A stretch of 64,000 bases of DNA from NCBI GenBank assembly GCA_047600805.1, contig JASGKG010000001.1, positions 1,488,001-1,552,000 of the forward strand, in the 5' to 3' direction. The notes beneath the pieces are model-generated. The model was not told the DNA's origin. It was given only the letters and a program-made list of their open reading frames with translations, and made no database searches. The stretch comes from JADKHC01 sp047600805. Lineage in GTDB: Bacteria > Verrucomicrobiota > Verrucomicrobiia > Opitutales > Opitutaceae. Shown here piece after piece: positions 19,804 to 29,311 of the stretch (its first letter is position 1; every line of letters begins with the position of its first letter). A program made the position numbers and the translations under genes.

Positions 19804-22320
19804 ATGCGTTTCCAGCTGCCCATACGCGTTCGGTTCCGGCCCTTGTTGGCGCTCGGCTTTTTTGTGTCGATGTGCGTCACAGCAAATCTTTTCGCCGACT
19901 CCACGCCGGACAAAACACCGCCTGGCAGCAAAAAGAACAGCCCGATCATCGTAGGTACTCCGTCGGATAGCTTTCCGTACGCCTACACCAGTCCCGATGG
20001 TCGCTTGGCCGGGTTTACCGTGGATCTGCTCGATGCGGTCGCTCGCGTGATGCGTTTGAACATTCTGCGATCGGGCGCTGCGGGGATCGATGTTCATCGT
20101 CGCTTCAGCGAAGGCGAGTACGACATGCTGCAAACGTACAGCCAAACGCCACAGCGCGACGAGTACACGGATTTTTCGGTTCCTTTCCTCACGCTTCAAG
20201 GAGCGATTTTCGTCAGCAAAAACGGTCCTGTCAAAAAGCTGAGCGATCTGCGCGGCCAAAAATTTGCCATCATCGGTCGCGGTAGCATCGGCGAGCGTTT
20301 TTTGCGCGATCAGGGCCTGATGATCGAAGCCATTTACACGAGCTCCTCTGAGGAAGCGCTCGATCTGATCGAAAAAGGCACCTGCGCCGGCAGCTTCTTG
20401 TCGCAGCTCACCGCACTGTCGCTGATTCAGCGCAACGGCCTGCACAATGTCACTGTGTTGGGTGAGCCGTACTCGGATTATGACATCCGGCATTGCTTTG
20501 CGGTTCACAAAGGCAACACCTTGCTGCTCGCACGACTGAATGAGGGTCTCGCCATCCTAAATAGAACCGGGGAATTCCAAAAGATTTACGCCCATTGGTT
20601 CGGCAAACTCGAAACCGCTCAGATTTCAAGGCAACTCGTTCTTCGTTACGGCAGCATCGTTATCATCGTCATCGCCGGCGGCTTGCTTGCGGGAATGCTG
20701 TACCGGCGCGTTTTGAAGCGAATGATCGCAGCGCAGACGGCAGAGCTCTCCGCGCAAAAGGCCTTGTTGCAGGCATTGTACGACAACATCCCGATGGCCG
20801 TGTGCCTGCTGGAACGGGATGCACAGGGTTACCGCTTCCTTTCCATCAATCGACAAGCCGAACCATGGACAGGGCTACAAACGGGCAACGTTCAGGGCCT
20901 CTATTTTCATCAAATCGCCAGCCCGTCAGAGTGGATTCGCGAACTCGCGTCGATGCTTTCGTCCAATCCGGTTATTAACCGGCATGTGAGGGAAGAACGG
21001 CACCTAAAGGATACCGGCAAACGCATCATTTTCACCTTGGTGCCCATGCAAGCGCGTACCGAGGGTGTTCCGCGCCTCTGCGTTCTGGGAGAAGATGTCA
21101 CTGAGCGTCGCACGCTGGACGAGGAAATCGGCCAGTCGCGCCGGCTGCGTGCGATCGGTGAACTGGTCGGCGGTATCGCCCACGAGTTTAACAACCTGCT
21201 CACGCCCATCGTTCTGAAGACGGGCGAGATTCAGCTCGATTGGCCAAACGATCCACGACTGCATGCCGAGGTCCAACTGATCTCCGACGCCGCCCAGCGT
21301 GCTTCCGAACTGACACGCCGGCTGTTAACGTTTGGCCGCAGGGCCGACGACCGGGTCGAGTCCGTCTACTTGGCGTCAATCGTTTCTGCGTGCCTCGCCT
21401 TGCTGAAATTGACCGTGGATCGCCGGATTACCTGGGAAAACAACATTCCCGCCAACCTACCGCCGCTCAGCTTCAATCCCACTGATCTGAATCAAGTGAT
21501 TCTAAACCTGGTGCTGAATGCGCGCGATACCTTGATGGAGAAACTCGCCGGGCCACATGCCGGCGATTGGACGCCGGTCATACGCGTAGAGGCCGCGAGC
21601 TTGCCGGCCTCGGCCATCGACCGACTCGAACCAGGAGTTCCCTCCAGACGTCAGATCCTCGGCTGGCAGCGATTGACCGTTCGCGATAACGGCATGGGGA
21701 TGTCCCAGGCGGTTCGGGAGCGAATCTTCGAACCGTTCTACACCACCAAAGACGTCGGTCATGGCACCGGACTGGGACTGGCAACGGTGTGGCACTTGGT
21801 CACAGAAGTAAGCGGCCGAATCGAGGTGGACTCTAATCCGGGCGAGGGCTCTGCGTTTCACGTCTACCTGCCCATGTTCGCAGCACCGGCTGCACCCCCA
21901 GCGACCCCGACGACGCAGCCTCAAGCGCTGCCTCCGCAGAAGGGCCGCATATTTCTCGCCGAAGATGACGATATGGTGGCGACCGCTGTTCTCAGCGCCT
22001 TGCGGCGTTCGGGACACTCCGTAAATCATCAAGCCAACGGAGCCATGGCGTGGAGCCACATCCAAAACCACCTTTCCGATTACGACCTGATTATTCTCGA
22101 TGTGAACATGCCCGGTCTCGACGGCATCGAGCTCGCACAACGCATCAGAGGCACTCAGCGTTACTCGGGGCGAATGATGATCATCAGCGGCCGCCTCGGC
22201 TCCGACGACCTGAGTCAGCTCACCGAAGCCCGCGTGGATCGCGTCCTCAGCAAGCCTTTCCAAATCAGCGAATTTCTTGCAGCGGTTCACGACTGCCTGG
22301 CAGCTGCGCCTCAGAGCTAA
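19804..22320 (+). CDS. Hybrid sensor kinase with periplasmic solute-binding (SBP_bac_3) sensor domain
   Basis: 838 residues. A signal/anchor segment (about 1-32) is followed by a family 3 solute-binding domain (about 38-265; IIVGTPSDSFPYAY, GRLAGFTVDLLDAVARVM, GQKFAIIGRGSIGERFL). A membrane helix follows (SIVIIVIAGGLLAGMLYRRV), then a PAS domain (about 320-430). HisKA has GGIAHEFNNLL, and the ATPase domain has LNLVLNARDTL, RDNGMGM and GTGLGLATV. After a Pro/Ala-rich linker comes a receiver domain with AEDDDM and acceptor Asp in LIILDVNMP. This is the BvgS/EvgS arrangement in which the bound ligand is sensed in the periplasm. One of the few genes here with a good ribosome-binding site (AAAGGAAAG directly before ATG). 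Ligand and target genes are unknown. Confidence 0.93.
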   Translation: MRFQLPIRVRFRPLLALGFFVSMCVTANLFADSTPDKTPPGSKKNSPIIVGTPSDSFPYAYTSPDGRLAGFTVDLLDAVARVMRLNILRSGAAGIDVHRRFSEGEYDMLQTYSQTPQRDEYTDFSVPFLTLQGAIFVSKNGPVKKLSDLRGQKFAIIGRGSIGERFLRDQGLMIEAIYTSSSEEALDLIEKGTCAGSFLSQLTALSLIQRNGLHNVTVLGEPYSDYDIRHCFAVHKGNTLLLARLNEGLAILNRTGEFQKIYAHWFGKLETAQISRQLVLRYGSIVIIVIAGGLLAGMLYRRVLKRMIAAQTAELSAQKALLQALYDNIPMAVCLLERDAQGYRFLSINRQAEPWTGLQTGNVQGLYFHQIASPSEWIRELASMLSSNPVINRHVREERHLKDTGKRIIFTLVPMQARTEGVPRLCVLGEDVTERRTLDEEIGQSRRLRAIGELVGGIAHEFNNLLTPIVLKTGEIQLDWPNDPRLHAEVQLISDAAQRASELTRRLLTFGRRADDRVESVYLASIVSACLALLKLTVDRRITWENNIPANLPPLSFNPTDLNQVILNLVLNARDTLMEKLAGPHAGDWTPVIRVEAASLPASAIDRLEPGVPSRRQILGWQRLTVRDNGMGMSQAVRERIFEPFYTTKDVGHGTGLGLATVWHLVTEVSGRIEVDSNPGEGSAFHVYLPMFAAPAAPPATPTTQPQALPPQKGRIFLAEDDDMVATAVLSALRRSGHSVNHQANGAMAWSHIQNHLSDYDLIILDVNMPGLDGIELAQRIRGTQRYSGRMMIISGRLGSDDLSQLTEARVDRVLSKPFQISEFLAAVHDCLAAAPQS

Positions 22321-22326
22321 ATCGAA

Positions 22327-23817
22327 TCACCGTTTCGAAAATCCCTTGAAATCGGGATGCAGCCCCTTGAACGCTGCGGCATCGGCTTTGAGCAGCGCCT
22401 CGAGCGTTTCAGGCAGGCTGTGCAGGATTTCGACGCCGTCGTGAAAAAGAATTCGCGGCTCGTACGGTCCGTCTCGCAGAGCTTGCACGGCAACTTGGTC
22501 CGGTGAAATCGAATAGCGCCCCAGCACGCTGCTGGTGTCCCACCGAACCTCCGGAAAAACTACAAATGCCAGTTCTGAACAAACGATGCGCCGGTCACTT
22601 TCGACGTCGAAATTGAAGTCGTAGGCTTTGCCGATCTGAGCAAACGCCCGCAGAACGGCCAAACGCTTCTCATCGGCCGACATCGTCCGCCGGCGAATGA
22701 CCAGCAAGTCATCAATGTTGAGGAAGTGCTCCAGCGTGTTGATCTCCACGCCGGGCCGAAGCGCCTCGATAATCGACGCCCCTGCCCGAATGCGTTCGTG
22801 ATGTGGCCGAACCAGCGGGTCGTCCCAAACACCCATCCCCTTCAGTTCACTTTCTCCGCCCACCCAGACGGCAACATGTCCGTAATGGCCCGGTATCGAT
22901 TTATCGGTGAGGCGGAAAGGCGTTTTCTCCAGCAGAATATCCAGCGGCTCCAATCGCGCGGTAAGCGCAGAGCGTTGCTCAACCGAGAGCTGGGTCAGAT
23001 AACCATGGCGTGTTTGTACCAGACCCATGGTGTTGCCCACGACCAAACTCGCCGTGTTCATCATTGTGGACCCGAGCTCTGAAAGTTTGTCCGTCACAAA
23101 CACAACGCCTCCGTGTCCGCCTGTCGCCCATTCCGACAACAAACGAGCCGGGAGGTCGCGGGCGAAAAACTGGTAGCCGGGACTTTGTTGAATGATGTCG
23201 TCGAGAAAGACTTCGTCCGGCGAGCGATCGCTGGCGCTACCCCCTTCAGCGCGATACCAAACGACCGCGCCTGCGAGCCGCTGACGACGCACGGGATCTA
23301 GAAATCGCATCAGCGCGGAATCAAGCTCACCCACAACCGCAGGGTGATCGGATTTCAAAAGCTTTCGCAGCTTCTTTTCCCGAAAATAACGATCCACTCC
23401 CAAGGCATAATCGTCGTGCTGAACCAAGGCGGCCGCGAGCACGAGCTTAGTCTGAAGACGCAGCAACGGGTCGTAGGTCAATCGCGGGCCAGCATGATGC
23501 CACGCTTCCGGCCCTTGCACGTCAACGAGCGCCTGCCAGCGGCGGCTCAAGAGCACGTAGTCCTCTCCTCCTCGATAAAGCGTTGTCAGATCAGAGCTGG
23601 TAAGCACGCCGTTCTTCAAACGAGGTTCTGCCGCTTCGAGGAACTTGCGCGCGCGTACTCTCCAATCGAGTGACCGCTGCAGCAAAACTCTCGCCACTGC
23701 AACGTCGTCCTTCAAAGCGTCGGCGCGGGGAGGCAATCCATCCGTTTCCGAACCAAAAATTTTTCCAAAAAGAAGGCCGGAGAACACAACCACGGATACG
23801 AGCCGGAAAAGATGCAT
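22327..23817 (-). CDS. Secreted YiiX/YaeF-like permuted papain-like amidase (C92 type)
   Basis: 496 residues with an N-terminal signal peptide or anchor (MHLFRLVSVVVFSGLLFG). The C-terminal half carries the permuted NlpC/P60 pattern: the His in GHYGHVAVWVGG (about 314) comes before the Cys in RIVCSELAFVVF (about 413). The intervening segment has WDDPLVRPHHERIRAGASIIEAL. Members act as amidases or thioesterases on lipid-linked or cell-wall amides. The first ~200 residues are helical and unassigned; they are longer than in E. coli YiiX (about 200 residues in all). The protein is therefore a fusion of a unique N-terminal region and a C92 domain. Convergent with the hybrid kinase gene, separated by six bases. 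Confidence 0.75.
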   Translation of the reverse strand: MHLFRLVSVVVFSGLLFGKIFGSETDGLPPRADALKDDVAVARVLLQRSLDWRVRARKFLEAAEPRLKNGVLTSSDLTTLYRGGEDYVLLSRRWQALVDVQGPEAWHHAGPRLTYDPLLRLQTKLVLAAALVQHDDYALGVDRYFREKKLRKLLKSDHPAVVGELDSALMRFLDPVRRQRLAGAVVWYRAEGGSASDRSPDEVFLDDIIQQSPGYQFFARDLPARLLSEWATGGHGGVVFVTDKLSELGSTMMNTASLVVGNTMGLVQTRHGYLTQLSVEQRSALTARLEPLDILLEKTPFRLTDKSIPGHYGHVAVWVGGESELKGMGVWDDPLVRPHHERIRAGASIIEALRPGVEINTLEHFLNIDDLLVIRRRTMSADEKRLAVLRAFAQIGKAYDFNFDVESDRRIVCSELAFVVFPEVRWDTSSVLGRYSISPDQVAVQALRDGPYEPRILFHDGVEILHSLPETLEALLKADAAAFKGLHPDFKGFSKR

Positions 23818-23958
23818 AAACGATGCCGTCGATTAGACCATCTGCTATCTACAAAGCAACCATACGGATTAACCCGTATTCAAATCTCCATCACAGCCCC
23901 GGGGGCAGCGCATCGGTTCGTGCTTTTCTATTTTCGGCCGCCAGTTAAGCTCAGCTGC

Positions 23959-24687
23959 ATGCCGCACCGCACGTTTAATCCGGAAGAACTCGCCGAGTAC
24001 CTCCACGTAAGCAACGCGGACGTCGAACGTCTGCTTCGCGAAACAGACATTCCCAAGAGTGTACGTGGCGGAAAAACTATCTTTCAACGCAGCGAGATCG
24101 ACGCTTGGGCTTCGCAACGAATTCTTGGCATGCCCGAAAAGCGGCTCGATACGTACCACCAAAAATCGATGCGAGGCACAAAGGAAATCTTCCCCGAAAA
24201 CGCGTTGATCCCCGAACTATTGAGCAGCAGCCATATCGATTTGGAGCTTTCCTCAAAGACACGGGCATCTGTCATCCGCGACATGGTGGAACTCGCCGAC
24301 AAAACAGGCCTCGTTTTCGATTCGCGCGAACTTCTCGCAAGTGTCGAGGCCCGGGAGGAACTATGCTCGACCGCGCTTCCTGGCGGACTTGCCCTGCTGC
24401 ACGCCCGAAACTACGACGCCTACCGTTTTGAACGCTCATTCATGGTTTTAGGCCGAACCATTCAAGGCGTCCCATTCAGCGCTCCGGATGGAGCGCCAAC
24501 CCACCTCTTCTTTTTGATTTGCTGCCAGGATGATCGCATTCACCTGCACACGCTCGCGCGACTTTGCATGATCGTTACAAAAACGAACGTAGTTTCACAA
24601 CTACTCGACGCACCAGATGCGGCTGCAGCGTACGACGTACTCGTCGCCGCCGAACTGGCCGTTTTACCTCAGAAAGCCAACGCTTAG
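23959..24687 (+). CDS. HTH (excisionase-type) plus PTS EIIA(Ntr)-like regulatory protein
   Basis: 242 residues from ATG 23959. Residues about 5-60 form a MerR/excisionase-like helix-turn-helix (FNPEELAEYLHVSNADVERLLRE and then IFQRSEIDAWASQ). Residues about 85-235 follow the EIIA(Ntr) pattern: MVELADKTG, REELCSTALPGGLALLHAR with the phospho-acceptor His148, and HLHTLARLCMIV. The His is kept although the flanking IPH is changed to LLH. In the nitrogen-type PTS, EIIA is phosphorylated by NPr and regulates by protein contact; a fused DNA-binding domain would make it a direct transcriptional regulator. The rhamnosidase gene follows after 69 bases on the same strand. No EI or NPr gene is nearby. 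Confidence 0.85.
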   Translation: MPHRTFNPEELAEYLHVSNADVERLLRETDIPKSVRGGKTIFQRSEIDAWASQRILGMPEKRLDTYHQKSMRGTKEIFPENALIPELLSSSHIDLELSSKTRASVIRDMVELADKTGLVFDSRELLASVEAREELCSTALPGGLALLHARNYDAYRFERSFMVLGRTIQGVPFSAPDGAPTHLFFLICCQDDRIHLHTLARLCMIVTKTNVVSQLLDAPDAAAAYDVLVAAELAVLPQKANA

Positions 24688-24756
24688 CCGACGCCCGGGT
24701 TTGCAGCGCTTTCTGCTTTTCGGGATCGTTGGAACGGGGTTGAGTGTGCCGCATTC

Positions 24757-27700
24757 ATGATGCGTTTCTTTCAATTCTTCCTTCTCGCGTGCTTTCTCTC
24801 GGTTGCAGGACTTGCCGCACCTGAGGTCATCGATCTGCGCTGTGATTTTGCGCAAGCGCCCCTCGGCGTCGATTCGGGAGTTCCGCGTTTGAGTTGGCAA
24901 ATGCGGAGCGACGAACCCGGGCAACGTCAAACCGCCTATCAGATCATCGCCGCATCGTCCGCGGGAATGCTCGAACAAGATCGCGGCGACCTCTGGGATT
25001 CCGGCAAGGTTGTTTCCGCCGATTGCTTGAACGTCTCTTGGAAAGGCAAGCCCCTCAGCTCTTCACAGAAGATATTTTGGAAAATCCGGCTCTGGGACTA
25101 CAGAGATCGCGTTACGGAATGGAGTCGGCCAACGAGCTGGACGATGGGCCTTCTGAACGACGCCGGCTGGGTCGGCGCGAAATGGATCACGGATCCTGAA
25201 CTCCTTCCGTGGGTGCGATCGGCTTTCGGGTTTAAGTCCCAAGACGCCAGCTCAGCCGAGACAACCAAATGGATCCAAATCGATCTTGGCGCTGAGTACC
25301 TGTTAGAGAGCGTGCATTTGTTTGCTCTCGAACAAGGCGCAAACGAGCGGTTGGGTTTCCCCACTTATTTCATCATCGAAGCAGCCAATAATCCAGAGAT
25401 GCGTGATGCGACGAGGATTGTGGATCACTCGAAAAATCCACCTAACATCTGGTTTAGGAGATTGGATTTCACGCTGAAGAATGTCTCAGCGCGCTATCTG
25501 CGCCTCACCGCGACCAAACTGCGCAACGTCGACGGCGTCCACTGCCTGGCGCTCAGTCAGCTGGCGATTTTTTCAAATGGCCGAAACGTGGCCGTCGGGG
25601 CGAAAGTGACGGCGAGCGACAGTGTCGAGGATGGATCGTTTGCGGCTGCTGCTATGACCGACGGTCTCGGCGTCCCTGGCTTCAACCCGCGCGCCTCCGA
25701 TACGCTTCTGCTCCGTCGTGGCTTCTTGGTACGCCCTCGTATCCAACGCGCCGTCCTCCACGTAAGCGGCCAAGGCAGTTACATCGCCACGATCAACGGA
25801 AAACCGGTCACCGAAGCCGTACTGACGCCGGGCTGGACTGAAACGAGCAAGACCTGTTTGTACGACACCTACGACGTCACCAACCTTCTTGAATCGACAA
25901 AACGCAACGTGATCGGGATCTGCCTCGCCGGCGGAATGTATAACATCCAAGCGGTGCCGAAGCGTTACAACAAATTCGCGACGGTCTTCCATCCGTTGAC
26001 CGCCAAAGCGCTGCTGCGGATCGAGTATGAAGGCGGACTGGTCGAACAGATTCCCACCGACACGGCTTGGCAAGTCGCACCCGGGCCAACGACGCTCGCC
26101 TCCATGTACAGCGGCGAAGATTTCGACGCCCGACGCGTAATCAAGGATTGGGACCGCACGACCTTCGATGCAAACAGCTGGAGAGCGGCGATCGAAAATC
26201 CGCACGCTCCGACCGGAAAAATGCGCGGTTTCAGCCACTCTTCCCCTCCGTTTCGCCTGTTCGAGACGCTTACGCCCATTTCCTCCAAGGTGATCAAGCC
26301 GGGCGTGACGGTGTACGATCTCGGCCAGAACGCGTCGCTTATGCTCAATTTGAAAGTGCGCGGCCCGGCGGGTGCATCGATCAAAGTTCTCCCAGCCGAA
26401 TTGTTGAAACCAGATGGTTCGGTAGATCGTGGCTCTTCAGGTGGCGGTGACGCCTCATGGAACTACACCCTGGCCGGCCGGAACGAAGGTGAAGAATGGC
26501 GGCCACGCTTTTTCTATCATGGCGCCCGCTATCTGGAGGTGCACTTTTCGGGTCCAGAAAATTCGCCAGACGCGCTTCCGGTCGTCGAAGCCATTTCCGC
26601 GCAGGTGGCGCATTCCGATTCGCCGCCCGTCGGCGATTTCTCCTGTTCGAACGATTTATTCACTCGGATACGCACGCTCGTCCGCTGGGCTCAACGCAGC
26701 AATCTTGCGCACGTGCTCACCGATTGCCCTCACCGCGAACGTCTGGGCTGGCTCGAGCAGTACCATCTGAACGGACCTTCGTTGAGGTATGAATTCGATT
26801 TGCGGCGTCTCTATTCAAAATGCTTCTGCGACATGGTTGAGGCACAAACGTCCGCGGGACTGGTGCCCAGTATCGTACCCGAGTTCGTGAAATTCGACGG
26901 CGGTTTCCGCGATTCGCCTGAATGGGGCAGCGCTTTGATCTTGGCGGCTTGGCAACAGTTCCAATGGACCGGAGACGATTCAGTTCTGCGCGAATTTTAT
27001 CCGGCAATGCAGCGGTACGTCGCCTATCTCGACACCAAGGTTCAACCGGGCGGCCTGCTCAACCACGGCTTGGGCGACTGGTACGACCAAGGACCAAATC
27101 GCGCCGGCATGCCCCAGCTCACGCCAATCGCGCTTCCTGCGACGGCCTTCTACTTCCTAGCGACAAAAAGCCTCAGCCAAATCGCGACGGAGATCGGTCG
27201 TCCAGAAGATAGCGCCGCGCTTGAAGCCAAAGCTGAAACCATCGCGGATAATTTTAACCGCGCGTTTTTTAACGCGGCGACCGGCACCTACGCGACCGGC
27301 TCGCAGACTGCTCAGGCTTTGCCTCTTGCGTTAAACCTCGTGCCACCGGCAAAACGCGCTGCGGCGTTTGCAGTTTTGCTTCGCGACATCGAGCAACACG
27401 ACTACGCCGTGACCGCCGGAGATATCGGCTACCGCTACCTCCTCAAAGCGCTCGCTGAGGGAGGCCGCTCCGACGTCATTTTTCGCATCAACAGCCAGTC
27501 GGAAAAGCCCGGCTACGGCTACCAACTCGCGCACGGATGCACCAGCCTAGCTGAGGCTTGGAACGCAGAACGCGGCGCCTCCCAAAATCATTTCATGCTC
27601 GGCCAAATCATGGAATGGTTTTACGGCGATCTCACCGGCATAACGCCGGACCCACAGTCACCGGGCTTCAAAAATATACTGATTCAACCTCACCCTACCG

Positions 27701-27957
27701 GCGATATCACTTGGGCGAAGGCGAGCCACGAGTCGCCGCGCGGACGCATTGCGGTGAAATGGCGCATCGAAAACGGCCGGTTCCTTTTGGATGTTCTGGT
27801 GCCGCCAAATGCGACCGCCACGGTGCGAATGCCCGGCCGAAACGCGCAGTTCGTCGATCCGAAACTCCGCGAATGGGTAACCGAAACATCACGCACCGGT
27901 AACGAAACCGTGTTTCAAGTTGCTTCCGGGCACTGCCAGTTCTCGTCTGACTGGTAA
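24757..27957 (+). CDS. Secreted alpha-L-rhamnosidase (GH78) with an inserted discoidin-like module
   Basis: 1066 residues with a signal peptide (MMRFFQFFLLACFLSVAGLA). The N-terminal beta domain (LSWQMRSDEPGQRQTAYQI, FWKIRLWDY) is typical of bacterial rhamnosidases. Residues about 165-310 look like an inserted F5/8 type C (discoidin) module (KWIQIDLGAEYLLESVHLF, ARYLRLTATKLRN), often carbohydrate-binding. Then come the ATINGKPV and TYDVTNLL strands and the (alpha/alpha)6 barrel with the catalytic region DCPHRERLGWLEQ and the FRDSPEWGSALILAAW segment. A C-terminal beta domain (ITWAKASHESPRGRI) closes it. It removes terminal alpha-L-rhamnose from plant or microbial polysaccharide and glycosides. 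It follows the HTH-EIIA gene by 69 bases. Confidence 0.92.
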   Translation: MMRFFQFFLLACFLSVAGLAAPEVIDLRCDFAQAPLGVDSGVPRLSWQMRSDEPGQRQTAYQIIAASSAGMLEQDRGDLWDSGKVVSADCLNVSWKGKPLSSSQKIFWKIRLWDYRDRVTEWSRPTSWTMGLLNDAGWVGAKWITDPELLPWVRSAFGFKSQDASSAETTKWIQIDLGAEYLLESVHLFALEQGANERLGFPTYFIIEAANNPEMRDATRIVDHSKNPPNIWFRRLDFTLKNVSARYLRLTATKLRNVDGVHCLALSQLAIFSNGRNVAVGAKVTASDSVEDGSFAAAAMTDGLGVPGFNPRASDTLLLRRGFLVRPRIQRAVLHVSGQGSYIATINGKPVTEAVLTPGWTETSKTCLYDTYDVTNLLESTKRNVIGICLAGGMYNIQAVPKRYNKFATVFHPLTAKALLRIEYEGGLVEQIPTDTAWQVAPGPTTLASMYSGEDFDARRVIKDWDRTTFDANSWRAAIENPHAPTGKMRGFSHSSPPFRLFETLTPISSKVIKPGVTVYDLGQNASLMLNLKVRGPAGASIKVLPAELLKPDGSVDRGSSGGGDASWNYTLAGRNEGEEWRPRFFYHGARYLEVHFSGPENSPDALPVVEAISAQVAHSDSPPVGDFSCSNDLFTRIRTLVRWAQRSNLAHVLTDCPHRERLGWLEQYHLNGPSLRYEFDLRRLYSKCFCDMVEAQTSAGLVPSIVPEFVKFDGGFRDSPEWGSALILAAWQQFQWTGDDSVLREFYPAMQRYVAYLDTKVQPGGLLNHGLGDWYDQGPNRAGMPQLTPIALPATAFYFLATKSLSQIATEIGRPEDSAALEAKAETIADNFNRAFFNAATGTYATGSQTAQALPLALNLVPPAKRAAAFAVLLRDIEQHDYAVTAGDIGYRYLLKALAEGGRSDVIFRINSQSEKPGYGYQLAHGCTSLAEAWNAERGASQNHFMLGQIMEWFYGDLTGITPDPQSPGFKNILIQPHPTGDITWAKASHESPRGRIAVKWRIENGRFLLDVLVPPNATATVRMPGRNAQFVDPKLREWVTETSRTGNETVFQVASGHCQFSSDW

Positions 27958-28082
27958 AAGCACGACCGGCGGTTCCGCTTGCCCTTTCTGCTCTCCGCAC
28001 TCCAACACGACGCAGATCTCCGGGGTTGACGCTCCGGCAACTTCCGGCGCGACAGCGAGAAATTTTTCACTACGTTCGAATC

Positions 28083-29078
28083 ATGTCACACCAGCCCGCT
28101 CCGACCCGCTACGACAACAGCGACCTTTATCGCACGTGTGGACGCTCCGGCGTGAAACTTCCGCTGCTTTCGCTCGGCCTGTGGCATAATTTTGGCGCGG
28201 TCGACGATTACGCCAACTCGCGCGCGCTGATTCTCCACGCGTTCGACTCGGGCATCACCCACTTCGACCTCGCGAACAACTACGGGCCACCGCCCGGTTC
28301 TGCCGAAGACACCTTCGGCCGCGTCTTGCGCGAAGAGCTGTCGGCACATCGGGATGAGCTGATCATCTCCACAAAAGCCGGCTATGACATGTGGCCCGGT
28401 CCCTACGGCAATTGGGGCTCGAGAAAGTATTTGCTGGCCAGCCTGGATCAAAGCCTGAAACGGATGGGACTTCCCTACGTCGACATTTTCTACAGCCATC
28501 GACCGGATCCCGAAACGCCGCTCGACGAGACGATGGGGGCTTTAGATCAAGCCGTTCGTTCGGGAAAAGCGCTTTACGCTGGCCTTTCCAATTACAATCC
28601 CGAGCAGACGTCACGCGCAGCCTCGATTCTCCGCCGCCTTGGCACTCCGTGTCTTATTCATCAACCGCGTTACAGCATGCTAGAACGTGTACCCGAGCAG
28701 GGTCTCTTCAAGGTGCTGCTGCGCGAGGGTATTGGCGCGATTGTGTTTTCGCCGCTCGCCAAAGGTATGTTGACGAACCGCTATTTCGCCGGCCTGCCCG
28801 CCGACGCACGCGCGGTGCGCGATCCGCGTTTCCTTAAGCCAGATCAGATCACGCCTGAACTGCTCGCGAAGACTCATCGCCTCGACACCCTCGCCAAGGA
28901 GCGCGGACAAACGCTGGCGCAGATGGCACTGGCTTGGGTCCTTCGCCAGCCAGCCGTCACGACGGCTTTGATCGGAGCGAGCAAAGTCAGTCAAATCGAC
29001 GACAATCTCGGCGCGGTGAAAAATCTGTCGTTTGCCTCGAGCGAACTCGCGTTGATCGATCAGATTCTCGAAAGCTAG
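28083..29078 (+). CDS. Aldo/keto reductase, YghZ (L-glyceraldehyde 3-phosphate reductase)-like
   Basis: 331 residues from ATG 28083. The protein is close to E. coli YghZ in pattern: CGRSGVKLPLLSLGLWHNFG, ITHFDLANNYGPPPGSAE (catalytic Asp and Tyr), a catalytic Lys in ISTKAGYDMWPGPYG and the His in FYSHRPDPETP. The NADPH-binding tail is LIGASKVSQIDDNL. YghZ reduces L-glyceraldehyde 3-phosphate and methylglyoxal. Cytoplasmic TIM barrel. It lies after the rhamnosidase gene in the same orientation, and could clear reactive aldehydes formed from deoxy-sugar breakdown (inference). The in-frame start at 28026 is unlikely because family members begin close to 28083. Confidence 0.92.
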   Translation: MSHQPAPTRYDNSDLYRTCGRSGVKLPLLSLGLWHNFGAVDDYANSRALILHAFDSGITHFDLANNYGPPPGSAEDTFGRVLREELSAHRDELIISTKAGYDMWPGPYGNWGSRKYLLASLDQSLKRMGLPYVDIFYSHRPDPETPLDETMGALDQAVRSGKALYAGLSNYNPEQTSRAASILRRLGTPCLIHQPRYSMLERVPEQGLFKVLLREGIGAIVFSPLAKGMLTNRYFAGLPADARAVRDPRFLKPDQITPELLAKTHRLDTLAKERGQTLAQMALAWVLRQPAVTTALIGASKVSQIDDNLGAVKNLSFASSELALIDQILES

Positions 29079-29311
29079 AACGAAGGCGCCAGCGTTGTTC
29101 TCACGCGTCTTCAACTGAAGGCGCTGGCTGCGGAAGCATCGCCTGATCGACGGCGTTTTTCGCAATTTTTGCTCACTGTTTGGCAAGGAGTGCGCGGGAG
29201 ATTCTTCGCGGGCGGAGTAAACCTAGGCGTGCGCTTTTCTTACGCGCATTTCGCCTTGTCTAAATCCTTTAGGCAGGGGCTACGGCTTAGTTACACGCCT
29301 CAAAATCTCAC

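Noticed and set aside
29088..29128. GCCAGCG/CGCTGGC inverted repeat after the aldo/keto reductase gene
   Set aside because: The loop of 27 bases is long and no T-run follows, so a terminator cannot be supported.
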